From Mesorhizobium loti (GTDB lineage: Bacteria; Pseudomonadota; Alphaproteobacteria; Rhizobiales; Rhizobiaceae): DNA of 64,000 bases. Positions 47,378-56,946 of this stretch are shown here, piece by piece (positions within the stretch are counted from its first letter, which is position 1; each line of letters starts with the position of its first letter). The notes under the pieces were generated by a model. That model saw only the letters and a program-made list of their open reading frames with translations. It was not told the origin of the DNA and made no database searches. Location of the stretch: positions 1,989,001 to 2,053,000 of the forward strand of contig CP050293.1 in the NCBI GenBank assembly GCA_014189435.1. The letters are read 5' to 3'. Made by a program: the position numbers and the translations under genes.

Positions 47378-47507
47378 CTGCACTTCCTATCGAACCGGGG
47401 TGGGCCGCGCTATCGGAGCCACGGCGCCGCCAAGCCCCTGCCGCACGGTCGAAAACACCGGACAGGAAGTCGAAGGCATGGGACGGGAAATGGCAAGACA
47501 AACAAAT

Positions 47508-47582
47508 TGGCTCCCCGGGCCGGATTCGAACCAGCGACCAACCGGTTAACAGCCGGTTGCTCTACCACTGAGCTACCGGGGA
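47508..47582 (-). tRNA. tRNA-Asn (anticodon GTT)
   Basis: On the minus strand a full cloverleaf reads from TCCCCGG (acceptor 5' arm, 47582-47576) to CCGGGGA plus G and an encoded CCA (47508-47510). The D arm is 'GCTCAGTGGTAGAGC', the anticodon loop 'CTGTTAA' gives GTT, and the T arm contains 'GGTTCGAATCC'. All stems pair. Confidence 0.96.
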
Positions 47583-47805
47583 ACGGGGCTCTTATGTGAG
47601 TGGCGCAGCCTATAGCTGCCCTTTTCGGCTTTGCAAAGAAGCATTTCGCATTTTTCCGAGGCTTTTTCGCGCAGGGGTTTCTCGCAATCGTCGAGGGATG
47701 CCCTCATATTAGCCGTCTTGGCAGGGGGCAGGGAACCGAAAGCGCGGCTGCGGCTTTGGTTTAACGATGCTCCTGAGCGATCAAACGGGTCAATTTTTCG
47801 AAACG

Positions 47806-48063
47806 ATGACAGCACAAGACAACCAGATGCCGGCGCGAAAAATCTCGGTTTTCGGGCGTGAGTTCAAGATGCCGCGCTCGCGCGGGCTCAGAATCACCAT
47901 CGGCTTCCTGCTGACCATCGGCGGCATCCTCGGGTTCCTGCCGATCCTCGGCTTCTGGATGGTTCCGCTCGGATTGCTGGTGCTGTCCTATGAGTTCGCC
48001 ATGGTGCGCCGTCACCGACGCCGCTTTGTCGTCTGGTGGGAACGGCGCCGCCGACCGGATTGA
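47806..48063 (+). CDS. Small membrane protein, PGPGW-like
   Basis: An 85-residue protein with a long hydrophobic hairpin ('ITIGFLLTIGGILGFLPILGFWMVPLGLLVLSYEF', about 27-62) and a very basic C-terminus ('MVRRHRRRFVVWWERRRRPD'). The turn resembles the PGPGW family of putative transmembrane proteins. The function is unknown. An in-frame ATG at 47767 would add 13 residues; neither start has a clear ribosome site. Confidence 0.72.
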   Translation: MTAQDNQMPARKISVFGREFKMPRSRGLRITIGFLLTIGGILGFLPILGFWMVPLGLLVLSYEFAMVRRHRRRFVVWWERRRRPD

Positions 48064-48088
48064 CGGTCGGTATCGGAAGAGGCCCGCT

Positions 48089-48295
48089 TCAGCGGGCGGC
48101 GTGCTCTTCCAGTGCCTCGTGGATCTGCTTGAGAATCGCCGCGGCTGAGGCAAGCCTTGCCCTGTCGTGCGGCGACAGGCTGCCCGCACCTTCTATGGAC
48201 AGGCGGTCGATGGCGTAGTGCAAAAGCTCTCCGCACTGCGGCAAAGACAGGCTGGACGACGCGTTCTTGGCTTTTATCACCGTTGCCTGGCGCAT
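48089..48295 (-). CDS. Small hypothetical protein
   Basis: A 68-residue soluble, helical protein ('LPQCGELLHYAIDRLSIEGAGSLSPHDRARLASAAAILKQIHEALEEH'). A strong AGGAGG ribosome site precedes ATG 48295. No family is recognised. It is convergent with the small membrane protein gene. Confidence 0.65.
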   Translation of the reverse strand: MRQATVIKAKNASSSLSLPQCGELLHYAIDRLSIEGAGSLSPHDRARLASAAAILKQIHEALEEHAAR

Positions 48296-48522
48296 GGCTT
48301 TGCCTCCTGGCGTGCTCAACGCGTGAGCCGTGGATGCGTTTCTTCCGGCGGCAGGCCATGCTTAACAATCCGCTAATATGCCGTTGTGTTGCCTCGGTAA
48401 TGAGGATTTGACGGATGCTGCCCGGAACTGGCGCCGAGGAAACCGTTCGGAATGCACGGTGGCCGCTTGACGGCATTTTCGCCGCAACCTATTGGAACCG
48501 GGTGGAACGCCGGGAGCAACGA

Positions 48523-48596
48523 GGCCTCGTGGCGGAGTGGTTACGCAGAGGACTGCAAATCCTTGCACCCCGGTTCGATTCCGGGCGAGGCCTCCA
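48523..48596 (+). tRNA. tRNA-Cys (anticodon GCA)
   Basis: A complete cloverleaf with encoded CCA: acceptor GGCCTCG (48523-48529) pairs with CGAGGCC (48586-48592), the discriminator is T and CCA is at 48594-48596. The anticodon loop 'CTGCAAA' gives GCA, and the T arm has 'GGTTCGATTCC'. Confidence 0.96.
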
Positions 48597-48686
48597 ATGC
48601 CCGGGCCCCCGCGCAGCAGCGCTGGGGCCTGAAGTTCCTGACATAACGAACCGCGGTTCTGGCGCGGCAAGCGGATTGGTTGGAAC

Positions 48687-49353
48687 ATGAGCGCTGATTT
48701 CTCCGAGCTTCGCGTCAAAATGGTCGATGGCCAGGTTCGCACCACCGATGTGACCAGCGCGCCGCTGCTCGACGCCATGCTTGTCGTGCCAAGAGAGGCC
48801 TTTGTCGGCGCCGCCCAGCGCGATCTCGCCTATATCGACGAGGACATCCGTATTGCCGCCGGCGCCGATGGCGCGCGCTACCTGATGGAAGCCTCGCCGC
48901 TGGCCAAGCTGATCCAGCTGGCCGAAATCAATTCGACCGATTCGGCGCTCGATGTCGGCTGCGGCACGGGCTACGCCTCGGCGATCCTGTCGCGGCTGGC
49001 CGGATCCGTGGTGGCGCTCGAAAGCGATTCGGCGCTGACTGAGACCGCCAGATCGACTCTTTCGGCGCTTGGCTGCGGCAATGTGACCGTTGTCCAGGGG
49101 GCGTTGCCGCAAGGGCATGCCGCCAAGGCGCCATATGACGTCATCTTCATCGGCGGCAGTGTCGCGGAAGTGCCGGCGCCGCTGCTCGACCAGCTTGCCG
49201 AAGGCGGCCGACTCGTCGCGGTTGAAGGGCTGGGCAATTCCGGCGTGGCCAAACTTTTTTTAAGGCCGGGGGGTTGTAACCGGAAGACGTGCGTTTAATG
49301 CGGCAATTAAGCCACTACCGGGATTTGAACGTATTCGTGCCTTCGAGTTCTGA
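48687..49353 (+). pseudogene. pcm: Protein-L-isoaspartate O-methyltransferase family gene with a late frameshift
   Basis: The first frame (48687-49298) gives a SAM-dependent methyltransferase of the PCMT family: 'MVDGQVRTTDVTSAPLLDAMLVVPREAFV' and SAM loop 'ALDVGCGTGYASAILSRLAG' near 91-110. The family's C-terminal 'VVTGRRAFNAAIKPLPGF' is encoded in another frame and ends at TGA 49351-49353. Joining the two needs removal of one G from the six-G run at 49268-49273; the neighbouring seven-T run cannot do it without creating a stop. As written, the protein is 203 residues with a foreign six-residue tail, against about 220 when repaired. It may be intact in the living cell. Confidence 0.8.
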
Positions 49354-49534
49354 ATGATTTTGCCTTGCAGCAGAGGCTTTGTCATGGTCGCTTGCATTTG
49401 AACGATCATTGCTGATCCCAGACTGGGGGCACTTTGGGGCTGAGCAGCAGGGAACATGAAACACGCCGCTACGGCTGCTCAAAGGAGAAGCTGGCGCGGC
49501 GCGGTTCCCATGGAAAACGAATGAGGGTTTAACC

Positions 49535-50926
49535 GTGCCGTCTGTACGCAAGTCACTTTTCACCGCCGTCCTCGTTTCGGCGACCATGCTGTCCCCACTG
49601 GCCGCCTCGGCCGAAAGCATCTCCGGCGCGCTTGCAAAGGCCTATCAGTACAATTCTTCGCTGAATTCGGCCCGTGCCGGCGTCCGTGTCACCGATGAGG
49701 GTGTCGCCATCGCCAAGTCGGGCTGGCGCCCGACTGTCACCGGCTCGGCGGAAATCGACTATTCGAGCAGCCATCTCAACGGCACCAACTCAAGCGTGCG
49801 GCTGACCACCGGCAATTTTGGCGTCCAGATCAATCAGACGCTGTTCGATGGTTTTCAGACCAGGAACAATGTCGCAGCCGCCGAAGCGCAGGTCCGCGCG
49901 TCGGTCGAAAGCCTGCGCAACACCGAAGAGGGCATCCTGTTCAGCGCGGCCCAAGCGTATATGAACGTGATTCGCGACCGGCAGGTCGCCGTGTTGACCG
50001 AGCAGAACCTGCAGTTCTTGACTGAGACGGCGCGCGCGGCGCGTTCGCGCTTCGAGGTTGGCGAAGGCACGCGCACAGACGTGGCGCAGGCCGATGCTTC
50101 GCGCGCCGCCGCCGTGGCATCGCTGAGTGCTGCCCGGGCGCAGGCGCTGGCAAGTGCCGCACTCTACCGCCAGATCGTCGGCGACGAGCCGGGCAAGCTC
50201 AAGGGCGCCTCGCCAGTGGCAAAGCTGTTGCCGTCGAGCCTCGCCGCCGCCGTCGGGGTGGCCTCGAACGAACACCCGGCCATCCTTGCCACCCAGCATC
50301 TGGTCGATGCCGCCTCGTTTTCGGTGAAGTCGGCCGAAGGCGCGTTGCTGCCGCAATTGTCGGCTTCCGCCGGCGTTTCGAGCGCCTACCGCAATACCTC
50401 GCCCTTGCCGGGCGTCGGTTCGCAGGACGGCACGACCAATTCGGCCAGTGTCGGGGCAACCCTGACCATCCCGATCTATTCGGGCGGCCGCACCTCGGCC
50501 ATCGTGCGCCGGGACAAGGAATCGCTCAGCCAGGCCCGCATCGAGGTCGACGTCAGCCGTGACCAGGTGCGCCAGGCCGTCACCGCCGCCTGGACCGAGT
50601 ACACCGCCGCGCAGCAGCAGCTGACGGCCAACAGGCAAGTGATCGAGGCCGCGAAGCTGGCGCTGAACGGCGTCATCGAAGAACGCAATGTCGGCCAGCG
50701 CACCACGCTCGACGTCCTCAACGCGCAGGCGACGGTCATCACCGCCCAGATCAACCAGGCCGGCTATGAGCATGATGTGGTGGTGGCGAGCTACGCCATC
50801 CTGCAGGCGACAGGCCGTCTGTCCGTCGACCGTCTTGGCTTGCAGGTGACGAAATACAAGCCTGAAGAGCACTACAACGCGGTCAAGGACAAGTGGTACG
50901 GCCTGCGCACGCCGGACGGCCGCTGA
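49535..50926 (+). CDS. tolC: TolC-family outer-membrane efflux channel
   Basis: A 463-residue TolC/OprM-type protein with a signal peptide (about 1-27, ending 'LAASAES'). It has two repeats of long helices and strands: 'ALAKAYQYNSSLNSARAGVRVTDEGVAIAKSGWRP' and 'TIPIYSGGRTSAIVRRDKESLSQARIEV'. The 'GQRTTLDVLNAQATVITAQ' block is characteristic of TolC. It forms the exit duct for type I secretion and RND pumps. GTG 49535 with an upstream GAGGG is taken as start. It follows pcm, the usual alphaproteobacterial order pcm-tolC-popZ-valS. Confidence 0.93.
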   Translation: MPSVRKSLFTAVLVSATMLSPLAASAESISGALAKAYQYNSSLNSARAGVRVTDEGVAIAKSGWRPTVTGSAEIDYSSSHLNGTNSSVRLTTGNFGVQINQTLFDGFQTRNNVAAAEAQVRASVESLRNTEEGILFSAAQAYMNVIRDRQVAVLTEQNLQFLTETARAARSRFEVGEGTRTDVAQADASRAAAVASLSAARAQALASAALYRQIVGDEPGKLKGASPVAKLLPSSLAAAVGVASNEHPAILATQHLVDAASFSVKSAEGALLPQLSASAGVSSAYRNTSPLPGVGSQDGTTNSASVGATLTIPIYSGGRTSAIVRRDKESLSQARIEVDVSRDQVRQAVTAAWTEYTAAQQQLTANRQVIEAAKLALNGVIEERNVGQRTTLDVLNAQATVITAQINQAGYEHDVVVASYAILQATGRLSVDRLGLQVTKYKPEEHYNAVKDKWYGLRTPDGR

Positions 50927-51146
50927 GGGCGCTTGGCCCGGATTTCGCCGTCTCCCTGTTTGAGCGGACTCTTTTGCTTTGCTCCGCTGCTCTTGGGTTC
51001 TGGATCGCGCTAATCTGTTGAAATCCCACAAGTCCCCAGATTGGGGATTCTCGTGCGGCGCTCTGTCGGTTACGCTGTCGCCATGATTCGATCCGGCTTT
51101 GCCGGAACGGAAATCCACAGGGGTCACAAAGGCGGCGGATGTGACG

Positions 51147-51972
51147 ATGGCAACGGCAAGCAGCGCACAGCGCGAACCTTCCATGGAAGAGATACTGGCT
51201 TCCATCAGGCGGATCATCGAGGACAGCGACGGTGGGCGCAAGCAGCCGGGTGACGCCGATGAGCTGATCCAGGATCTGGAGCGCGTATCGAGCGCCGATG
51301 CAGCTCCCGACGTCGAACCATTTCGTGCCGACCTGCATGCTGCCCCCGAGGTCAGGAAGCCGGTCACGCTGGCGGAAGTCCAGGCACAATTGCCGGCGGC
51401 CGAGCCGGTGATCGCGCGCCCGGAAACGCCGGTGCGCCCCGATCCCCGCCCCGGCAAGGCCATCGATGACACTTGCCGAGGTCGGCGCCCGCGTTGCCGC
51501 CGAGCCGGCCACTGTCGACGCACCAGAATCGCGTCCTTTCCCTGCTGCCGGTGCCCCCGTCGCCGACTGGCGGCGCGAGATCGCCGCGGTTGGTGAGCAG
51601 GCGAGGGCGGTGTCGGACAGGAGCGAGGCCCGCAAGACGGTCGCCCAGCCCCCGGTGGAGGACCCAAGGGACGAACCGACTGCAAAAGCACCCGTCGAGC
51701 CGTCTCGTCCCGATGCAGGCGTGGTGAGGCCGGTGGCGGCAAGCGACGCGCCGCGTCCGGCGATCGTTTCCGAGCACACCGGCCGGCAGGTCGCCGCCGC
51801 CTTCGGCGAGCTTTCCGATGCGTTTGCCAGCCGCAGCAAGAAGACGTTCGACGAGATGGCCGAAGAGATGCTGCGGCCGATGCTGCAGGATTGGCTGGAC
51901 AACAATCTGCCGACACTGGTCGAAAGGCTGGTGCGCGAGGAGATCGAGCGCGTGGCGCGCGGGGCGCAGTAG
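51147..51972 (+). pseudogene. popZ: PopZ/DUF2497 polar organising protein gene with a frameshift
   Basis: Two overlapping frames make one DUF2497 protein. The N-part (51147 on) has 'SMEEILASIRRIIEDSD', the conserved PopZ N-terminal helix. The C-part (to 51972) has 'FDEMAEEMLRPMLQDWLDNNLPTLVERLVREEIERVAR', the conserved oligomerisation end. The middle is the usual Pro/Ala/Glu-rich linker. The frames join if one C is removed from the C-rich stretch at about 51437-51452, giving about 274 residues. PopZ anchors the chromosome origin at the pole and is important in related bacteria, so a sequencing error is likely. It precedes valS. Confidence 0.85.
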
Positions 51973-51996
51973 TTCCCATCCCGATTGCCTAAGGAA

Positions 51997-52017
51997 ACGG
52001 CGCCCTCGTGGCGCCGT
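51997..52017 (+). terminator. Hairpin after popZ
   Basis: ACGGCGCC (51997-52004) pairs exactly with GGCGCCGT (52010-52017) around a five-base loop, followed by 'ctctctt'. The stem is strong but the T run is poor, so termination is probable rather than certain. Confidence 0.55.
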
Positions 52018-52191
52018 CTCTCTTGGTGAGGTCAGCTTGTTGGCAGGACGATGGATCGCTTTCCGTTGAAATGACCAAGGCCACGCCTATTTGCCTGTGA
52101 TGAGCCGAGACAGCCGTTGCGGTTGACTTGGCCAAAACCTTCCGATTTACACCGGACCAGCAAAATTCCCGACAGCGCGGACCATTTTCCC

Positions 52192-54975
52192 ATGCTTGAA
52201 AAGACCTACGACGCCAAAACCGTCGAGCCGAAGATCGCCAAAGTCTGGGAAGAGGCCGACGCGTTTCGCGCCGGTGCCGGGGCCGAGGAGGGGGCGGAGG
52301 CCTTCACCATCGTCATCCCGCCGCCGAACGTCACCGGCTCGCTGCATATGGGCCACGCGCTCAACAACACGCTGCAGGACATATTGGTGCGCTTCGAGCG
52401 CATGCGCGGCAAGAACGTCTTGTGGCAGCCGGGCATGGACCATGCCGGCATCGCCACGCAGATGGTGGTCGAGCGCCAGCTTATGGAGAAGCAGATCCAT
52501 CGCCGCGACCTGACCCGCGAGCAGTTCATCGAGAAAGTGTGGGAGTGGAAGGACGAATCCGGCGGCGCCATCTTCAACCAGCTGAAGCGGCTCGGCGCTT
52601 CGGCCGACTGGTCACGCGAACGCTTCACCATGGACGAAGGCCTGTCCAAGGCCGTGCTCGAAGTGTTCGTCACGCTCTACAAGCAAGGGCTGATCTACAA
52701 GGACAAGCGCCTTGTGAACTGGGACCCCAAGCTGTTGACCGCGATCTCCGATCTCGAGGTCGAGCAGCAGGAGGTCAACGGCAACCTCTGGCACTTCCGC
52801 TACCCCATAGAGGGCCAGGTCTTCGACCCGGAAAACCCGGAAACCTTCATCACCGTGGCGACGACTCGTCCCGAGACGATGCTGGGCGATACGGCCGTCG
52901 CCGTGCACCCCGACGACGAGCGCTTCCGGCATCTGGTCGGCAAGAACATCGTCCTGCCGATCGTCGGCCGCAAGATTCCTGTGGTGGCGGACGAATATTC
53001 CGATCCGGAAAAGGGCTCTGGCGCGGTCAAGATCACGCCCGCGCACGACTTCAACGACTTCGAGGTCGGCAAGCGCCATAAGCTGCCGGCGATCAATATC
53101 CTGACCACAGAGGCGGCGGTGAGCCTCAAGGACAATGAGGATTTCCTTGCCGGTCTCGAGGTGACGCCGGAGCGGCAGGCGGTCTGGGATGGGCTCGACG
53201 GCCTCGATCGTTTCGTCGCGCGCAAGAAGATCGTCGAACTGATGGAAGAAGGCGGCTTCCTCGAAAAGGTCGAGCCGCATCGCCATGCCGTGCCGCATGG
53301 CGACCGCGGCGGCGTGCCGATCGAGCCGTTCCTGACCGAGCAGTGGTACGCCAATGCGGCGGAACTGGCCAAGCCGGCGATTGCGTCGGTGCGCGAGGGC
53401 CGCACGAACTTCGTGCCGAAGAACTGGGAAAAGACCTATTTCGACTGGATGGAGAACATCCAGCCCTGGTGCATCTCGCGCCAGCTCTGGTGGGGTCACC
53501 AGATCCCGGCCTGGTACGGGCCGGACGGGCGTGTCTTCGTCGAGAAGACCGAGGAGGAGGCCCTTGGTGCGGCGATCGAATATTATCTGGCGCTGGAAGG
53601 CCCATGGAAGGCCTGGGTCGAGGACAAGCTCGAGAACTACAAGCCGGGCGAGATCCTGACCCGCGATGAGGATGTGCTCGACACCTGGTTCTCGTCGGCG
53701 CTGTGGCCGTTCTCGACCTTGGGATGGCCCGATGAGACGCCCGAACTGAAGACCTACTACCAGACCGACGTGCTGGTAACCGGCTTCGACATCATCTTCT
53801 TCTGGGTCGCCCGCATGATGATGATGGGCCTGCACTTCATGGACGAGGAGCCGTTCCACACCGTCTATGTCCATGCGCTGGTGCGCGACAAGAACGGCGC
53901 CAAGATGTCGAAATCGAAGGGCAACGTCATCGATCCGCTCGACCTGATCGACGAATACGGCGCCGATGCGCTGCGCTTCACCCTGACGGTGATGGCGGCG
54001 CAGGGCCGCGACGTGAAGCTCGACCCGGCGCGCATCGCCGGCTATCGCAATTTCGGTACCAAGCTGTGGAACGCGACGCGTTTTGCCGAGATGAACGAGG
54101 TCGCGCGCAATGACGAATTCTGGCTGAACGACGCCAAGCTGGCGGTCAACCGCTGGATCCTGACCGAACTGACGCGGGCCGCGCGCGAAATCACGGACGG
54201 CATCACCTCATACCGCTTCAACGAGGCGGCAGGCGCTGCCTACCGCTTCGTCTGGAACCTGTTCTGCGACTGGTATCTGGAGCTGCTGAAGCCGGTGTTC
54301 ATGGGCACCGATGAGGCGGCCAAGGCCGAAAGCCGCGCCTGCGTCGCCTTCGTTCTGGACGAGATTTACAAGCTGCTGCATCCGATGATGCCGTTCATGA
54401 CCGAGGAACTGTGGGCGCAGACCGCTGGCGAAGGCATGGAGCGGCCGTCGCTGCTTTGCCATGCGGCATGGCCGTCCCCGGACTTCGAAGACGCCGAGGC
54501 CGCCGCCGACATCAACTGGCTGGTCGACCTCGTCTCCGGCATCCGCTCCGTGCGCTCCGAGATGAACGTGCCGCCGGCAGCCATCGCACCGCTGGTCGTG
54601 GTCGGCGCCAACGCTGTGACACGCGAACGGCTGGTTCGCGAGGAGTCTGCGATCAAGCGGCTGGCGCGGGTCGGCGACATCTCGCTGGCCGATGTCGCGC
54701 CAAAGGGCTCGGCGCAGATCGTGCTCAACGAGGCGACGATCTGCCTGCCGCTCGGCAGCCTGATCGATCTCGCCACCGAGGCGGCACGGCTGCAGAAGGA
54801 ACTGGCCAAGGTGACCGAGGAAATCGCGCGCCTGCACAAGAAGCTGTCGAACGAAAGGTTCGTCGCCAGCGCGCCGGCCGAAATCGTCGATGCCGAGCGT
54901 GAAAAGCTCGCCGAATACCGCGATGCGCAGGACAAGCTATCGGTGGCGTTGACCCGGGTTCGTGATGCCGTGTGA
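52192..54975 (+). CDS. valS: Valyl-tRNA synthetase
   Basis: A 927-residue class Ia synthetase that charges tRNA-Val. The ATP-binding HIGH motif appears as 'NVTGSLHMGHALNNTL' near 45-60, the editing domain spans about 200-350 ('TVATTRPETMLGDTAVAVHP'), and the KMSKS loop 'GAKMSKSKGNVIDP' is near 568-581. An anticodon-binding domain and a C-terminal coiled coil ('AARLQKELAKVTEEIARLHKKL') close the protein. ATG 52192 begins the conserved 'MLEKTYD'; the open frame upstream is not family-like. Confidence 0.97.
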   Translation: MLEKTYDAKTVEPKIAKVWEEADAFRAGAGAEEGAEAFTIVIPPPNVTGSLHMGHALNNTLQDILVRFERMRGKNVLWQPGMDHAGIATQMVVERQLMEKQIHRRDLTREQFIEKVWEWKDESGGAIFNQLKRLGASADWSRERFTMDEGLSKAVLEVFVTLYKQGLIYKDKRLVNWDPKLLTAISDLEVEQQEVNGNLWHFRYPIEGQVFDPENPETFITVATTRPETMLGDTAVAVHPDDERFRHLVGKNIVLPIVGRKIPVVADEYSDPEKGSGAVKITPAHDFNDFEVGKRHKLPAINILTTEAAVSLKDNEDFLAGLEVTPERQAVWDGLDGLDRFVARKKIVELMEEGGFLEKVEPHRHAVPHGDRGGVPIEPFLTEQWYANAAELAKPAIASVREGRTNFVPKNWEKTYFDWMENIQPWCISRQLWWGHQIPAWYGPDGRVFVEKTEEEALGAAIEYYLALEGPWKAWVEDKLENYKPGEILTRDEDVLDTWFSSALWPFSTLGWPDETPELKTYYQTDVLVTGFDIIFFWVARMMMMGLHFMDEEPFHTVYVHALVRDKNGAKMSKSKGNVIDPLDLIDEYGADALRFTLTVMAAQGRDVKLDPARIAGYRNFGTKLWNATRFAEMNEVARNDEFWLNDAKLAVNRWILTELTRAAREITDGITSYRFNEAAGAAYRFVWNLFCDWYLELLKPVFMGTDEAAKAESRACVAFVLDEIYKLLHPMMPFMTEELWAQTAGEGMERPSLLCHAAWPSPDFEDAEAAADINWLVDLVSGIRSVRSEMNVPPAAIAPLVVVGANAVTRERLVREESAIKRLARVGDISLADVAPKGSAQIVLNEATICLPLGSLIDLATEAARLQKELAKVTEEIARLHKKLSNERFVASAPAEIVDAEREKLAEYRDAQDKLSVALTRVRDAV

Positions 54976-55036
54976 GGGGGCAGATTCGAGAGACTTTAGC
55001 TCTCTCTAAAATGGTGATGTTTTGCCTCGAAAATGG

Positions 55037-55100
55037 GCATTCCGTTGCGTTAATGTTGACGTAAACGGAAGTTTTAGCCCCATTGTTGCCATAATGTAAC
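55037..55100. repeat. Upstream 64-bp element, copy A (first FadL-like gene)
   Basis: This 64-base block matches 56648-56711 at 57 positions and contains two invariant stretches: 'gttgacgtaaacggaag' and 'cattgttgccataatgtaac'. It lies about 235 bp before the first FadL-like gene. 'GACGTAAACG' resembles half of the operator of MerR-type LiuR fatty-acid/branched-chain regulators, which is only suggestive. The rest of 54976-55335 has no gene. Confidence 0.75.
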
Positions 55101-55248
55101 AATGGGGCTGTATACCCCGCAAAACACCCTTTTTAGGGGCCATTTTGCAGAAGTTTCGCCGATTTTATTTGTCCATTTGCACGCAAGTGCCGGGTTTTCG
55201 GTCTTATGGGGAACGCCGGAACTTTGCGAAAACGCACTCCGATCAACT

Positions 55249-55258
55249 GTACGTGTAC
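55249..55258. promoter_or_regulatory. GTAC-type palindrome upstream of the first FadL-like gene
   Basis: GTACGTGTAC lies exactly 78 bases before the ATG-containing start at 55336, and the paralogue has GTACATGTAC at the same distance. The identical spacing suggests an operator or promoter-linked site shared by both genes. Confidence 0.45.
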
Positions 55259-55335
55259 GCTTCTCGAATTCGTTGTTGCACCGTTAACCTGAATTGGTTC
55301 TAGCTTGATGCACTAGTTATTCGGGGAGGACACTC

Positions 55336-56553
55336 ATGAACAATCTGCGTCTGAACGCACTGCTGGGAGCAGGGTGCTTTTCGCTCGTTGTGTCAGCGGC
55401 CAGCGCTGGCGGCTTCGATCGTGGCGGCGTCAACATCGATCAGTTGTTTGATGCGGCACCATATTCGTTTGATGCCGGCGTCACCTATGTGTCGCCACAG
55501 CGCAAGCTCAAGAATGTGCAGCGTCTGGACGGTTCGGGCCTGTCGACGTCGGAAGTCGATGTCGGTGGTGACTATGCGGTACCTCGCATTGGGATCAAGG
55601 CCAACATTTTCGAGGCGGTAGACTGTCTCGCAAGCTATTCTAAGCCTTATGGCGCTGACGCGGATTACGGAACCAACAACGCGTATTCGACAACCGCGGT
55701 CAAATACTCGGTCAAAACGAACGATTACGGCCTCACCTGCTCTTACAAGTTCAATGTCGGCAAGGGCGCCTTTAGATTCATCGGCGGCGTTTCCTACCAG
55801 GATGTCGATGCCTTTCTGTCCCGTCAGACCCTGTTAGCTTTTGGCAACACGGGTCTCGGGAAATTCCAGCTATCGGACTCTGCATGGGGTTGGCGCGCGG
55901 GCGCTGCTTATGAAATCCCAGAGATCGCCCTGCGCGGCAGCTTGATGTATTATTCCAGCTACAAATATGACGGACTGTCTGGAACCGTCGATACGACAGG
56001 CTTCAGCGGAACATTTCCAGCGAACCTCGTGCCTGGCTCTACCGGAGTATATCCGGTATCCGCCTCCGCCGAGATACCCCAGGCTCTCGAACTCAAGTTG
56101 CAGAGCGGTATTGCGCCAGGCTGGCTGGCCTTTGGCTCCGTCCGCTGGCAGCAGTGGAGCAAACTTGGTATCATTCCAATCAATGGCGTGCGTAGCCCTG
56201 TGTTCGGTACTGCCTCGCCCGTTTCGTTCGATCTGCTGTATCGCGACGGATGGACGATCTCGGGCGGTATTGGTCACAAGTTTACTGACCAGATATCGGG
56301 TCTGGTTTCACTGACATGGGATCGTGGAACTTCGACGACCTCCGGTTATCAATCAGACACGTATGCTGTGGCGACGGGCATTTCTTATTCCCCGAACGAC
56401 AAAGTGGAAGTCAGGCTTGGGGGCTCGATCGGCGTGCTGACCAGCGGATCGTCGACCTTCACCGGTGTCGGTGACACGGCAAATGCTGTAACCTACACCT
56501 ATGGCAACGATCTGCTCTTGGCAGGCTCAGCTTCGGTCAAGATCAAATTCTAG
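55336..56553 (+). CDS. OmpP1/FadL-family outer-membrane transporter
   Basis: A 405-residue beta-barrel protein with a signal peptide (about 1-24, 'MNNLRLNALLGAGCFSLVVSAASA'). FadL-family parts are 'APYSFDAGVTYVSPQRKLKNV', 'WRAGAAYEIPEIALRGSLMYYS', 'PQALELKLQSGIAPGWLAFGSVRWQQWSKL' and a C-terminal strand ending in Phe. Such proteins move hydrophobic compounds, classically long-chain fatty acids, across the outer membrane. It starts with GGGGAGGA before ATG and ends at a Rho-independent terminator. A close paralogue follows. Confidence 0.9.
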   Translation: MNNLRLNALLGAGCFSLVVSAASAGGFDRGGVNIDQLFDAAPYSFDAGVTYVSPQRKLKNVQRLDGSGLSTSEVDVGGDYAVPRIGIKANIFEAVDCLASYSKPYGADADYGTNNAYSTTAVKYSVKTNDYGLTCSYKFNVGKGAFRFIGGVSYQDVDAFLSRQTLLAFGNTGLGKFQLSDSAWGWRAGAAYEIPEIALRGSLMYYSSYKYDGLSGTVDTTGFSGTFPANLVPGSTGVYPVSASAEIPQALELKLQSGIAPGWLAFGSVRWQQWSKLGIIPINGVRSPVFGTASPVSFDLLYRDGWTISGGIGHKFTDQISGLVSLTWDRGTSTTSGYQSDTYAVATGISYSPNDKVEVRLGGSIGVLTSGSSTFTGVGDTANAVTYTYGNDLLLAGSASVKIKF

Positions 56554-56575
56554 GGTTCTGAAAAATTCGAGCGAG

Positions 56576-56603
56576 AGGCCGGGCATTGCCCGGCCTTTTT
56601 GTT
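56576..56603 (+). terminator. Rho-independent terminator of the first FadL-like gene
   Basis: AGGCCGGGC (56576-56584) pairs exactly with GCCCGGCCT (56588-56596) around 'att' and is followed by a T run. The same hairpin, base for base, ends the second FadL-like gene. Confidence 0.9.
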
Positions 56604-56647
56604 TGCCCGACCCTTGCGGTTGGCGCCGACAGAGTCGTTCAGAACAA

Positions 56648-56711
56648 GCATTCCGTCACGTCACGGTTGACGTAAACGGAAGTTTTCGCCGCATTGTTGC
56701 CATAATGTAAC
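56648..56711. repeat. Upstream 64-bp element, copy B (second FadL-like gene)
   Basis: The second copy of the element described at 55037-55100, placed about 235 bp before the start at 56947. Mismatches are concentrated in one nine-base block and at two later positions. The remaining intergenic sequence (56604-56946) also holds the second GTAC palindrome and no gene. Confidence 0.75.
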
Positions 56712-56859
56712 AGCGGACAAATTAGCTACTGACGATGTTATGTTTGCGCTGGTTTCGGCTGATTTCCTTGGGTTTTCAACCGTGCTTTGCGCGCCAATGG
56801 GCATTTCGGCTCCGCGGCATTGATGGCCACGGCAGAGAGAATTCATTTTCTCAAAATAT

Positions 56860-56869
56860 GTACATGTAC
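56860..56869. promoter_or_regulatory. GTAC palindrome upstream of the second FadL-like gene
   Basis: GTACATGTAC is an exact 10-base palindrome 78 bases before the start at 56947, the same distance as in the first gene. It is followed in both by 'gaattggttct' about 40 bases on. Confidence 0.45.
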
Positions 56870-56946
56870 GCCTCTTGAAATCGTTGTTGCGCTACCCACG
56901 CGAATTGGTTCTTGCTTAGGTTGTGTTCGATTTGGGGGAGAGACTC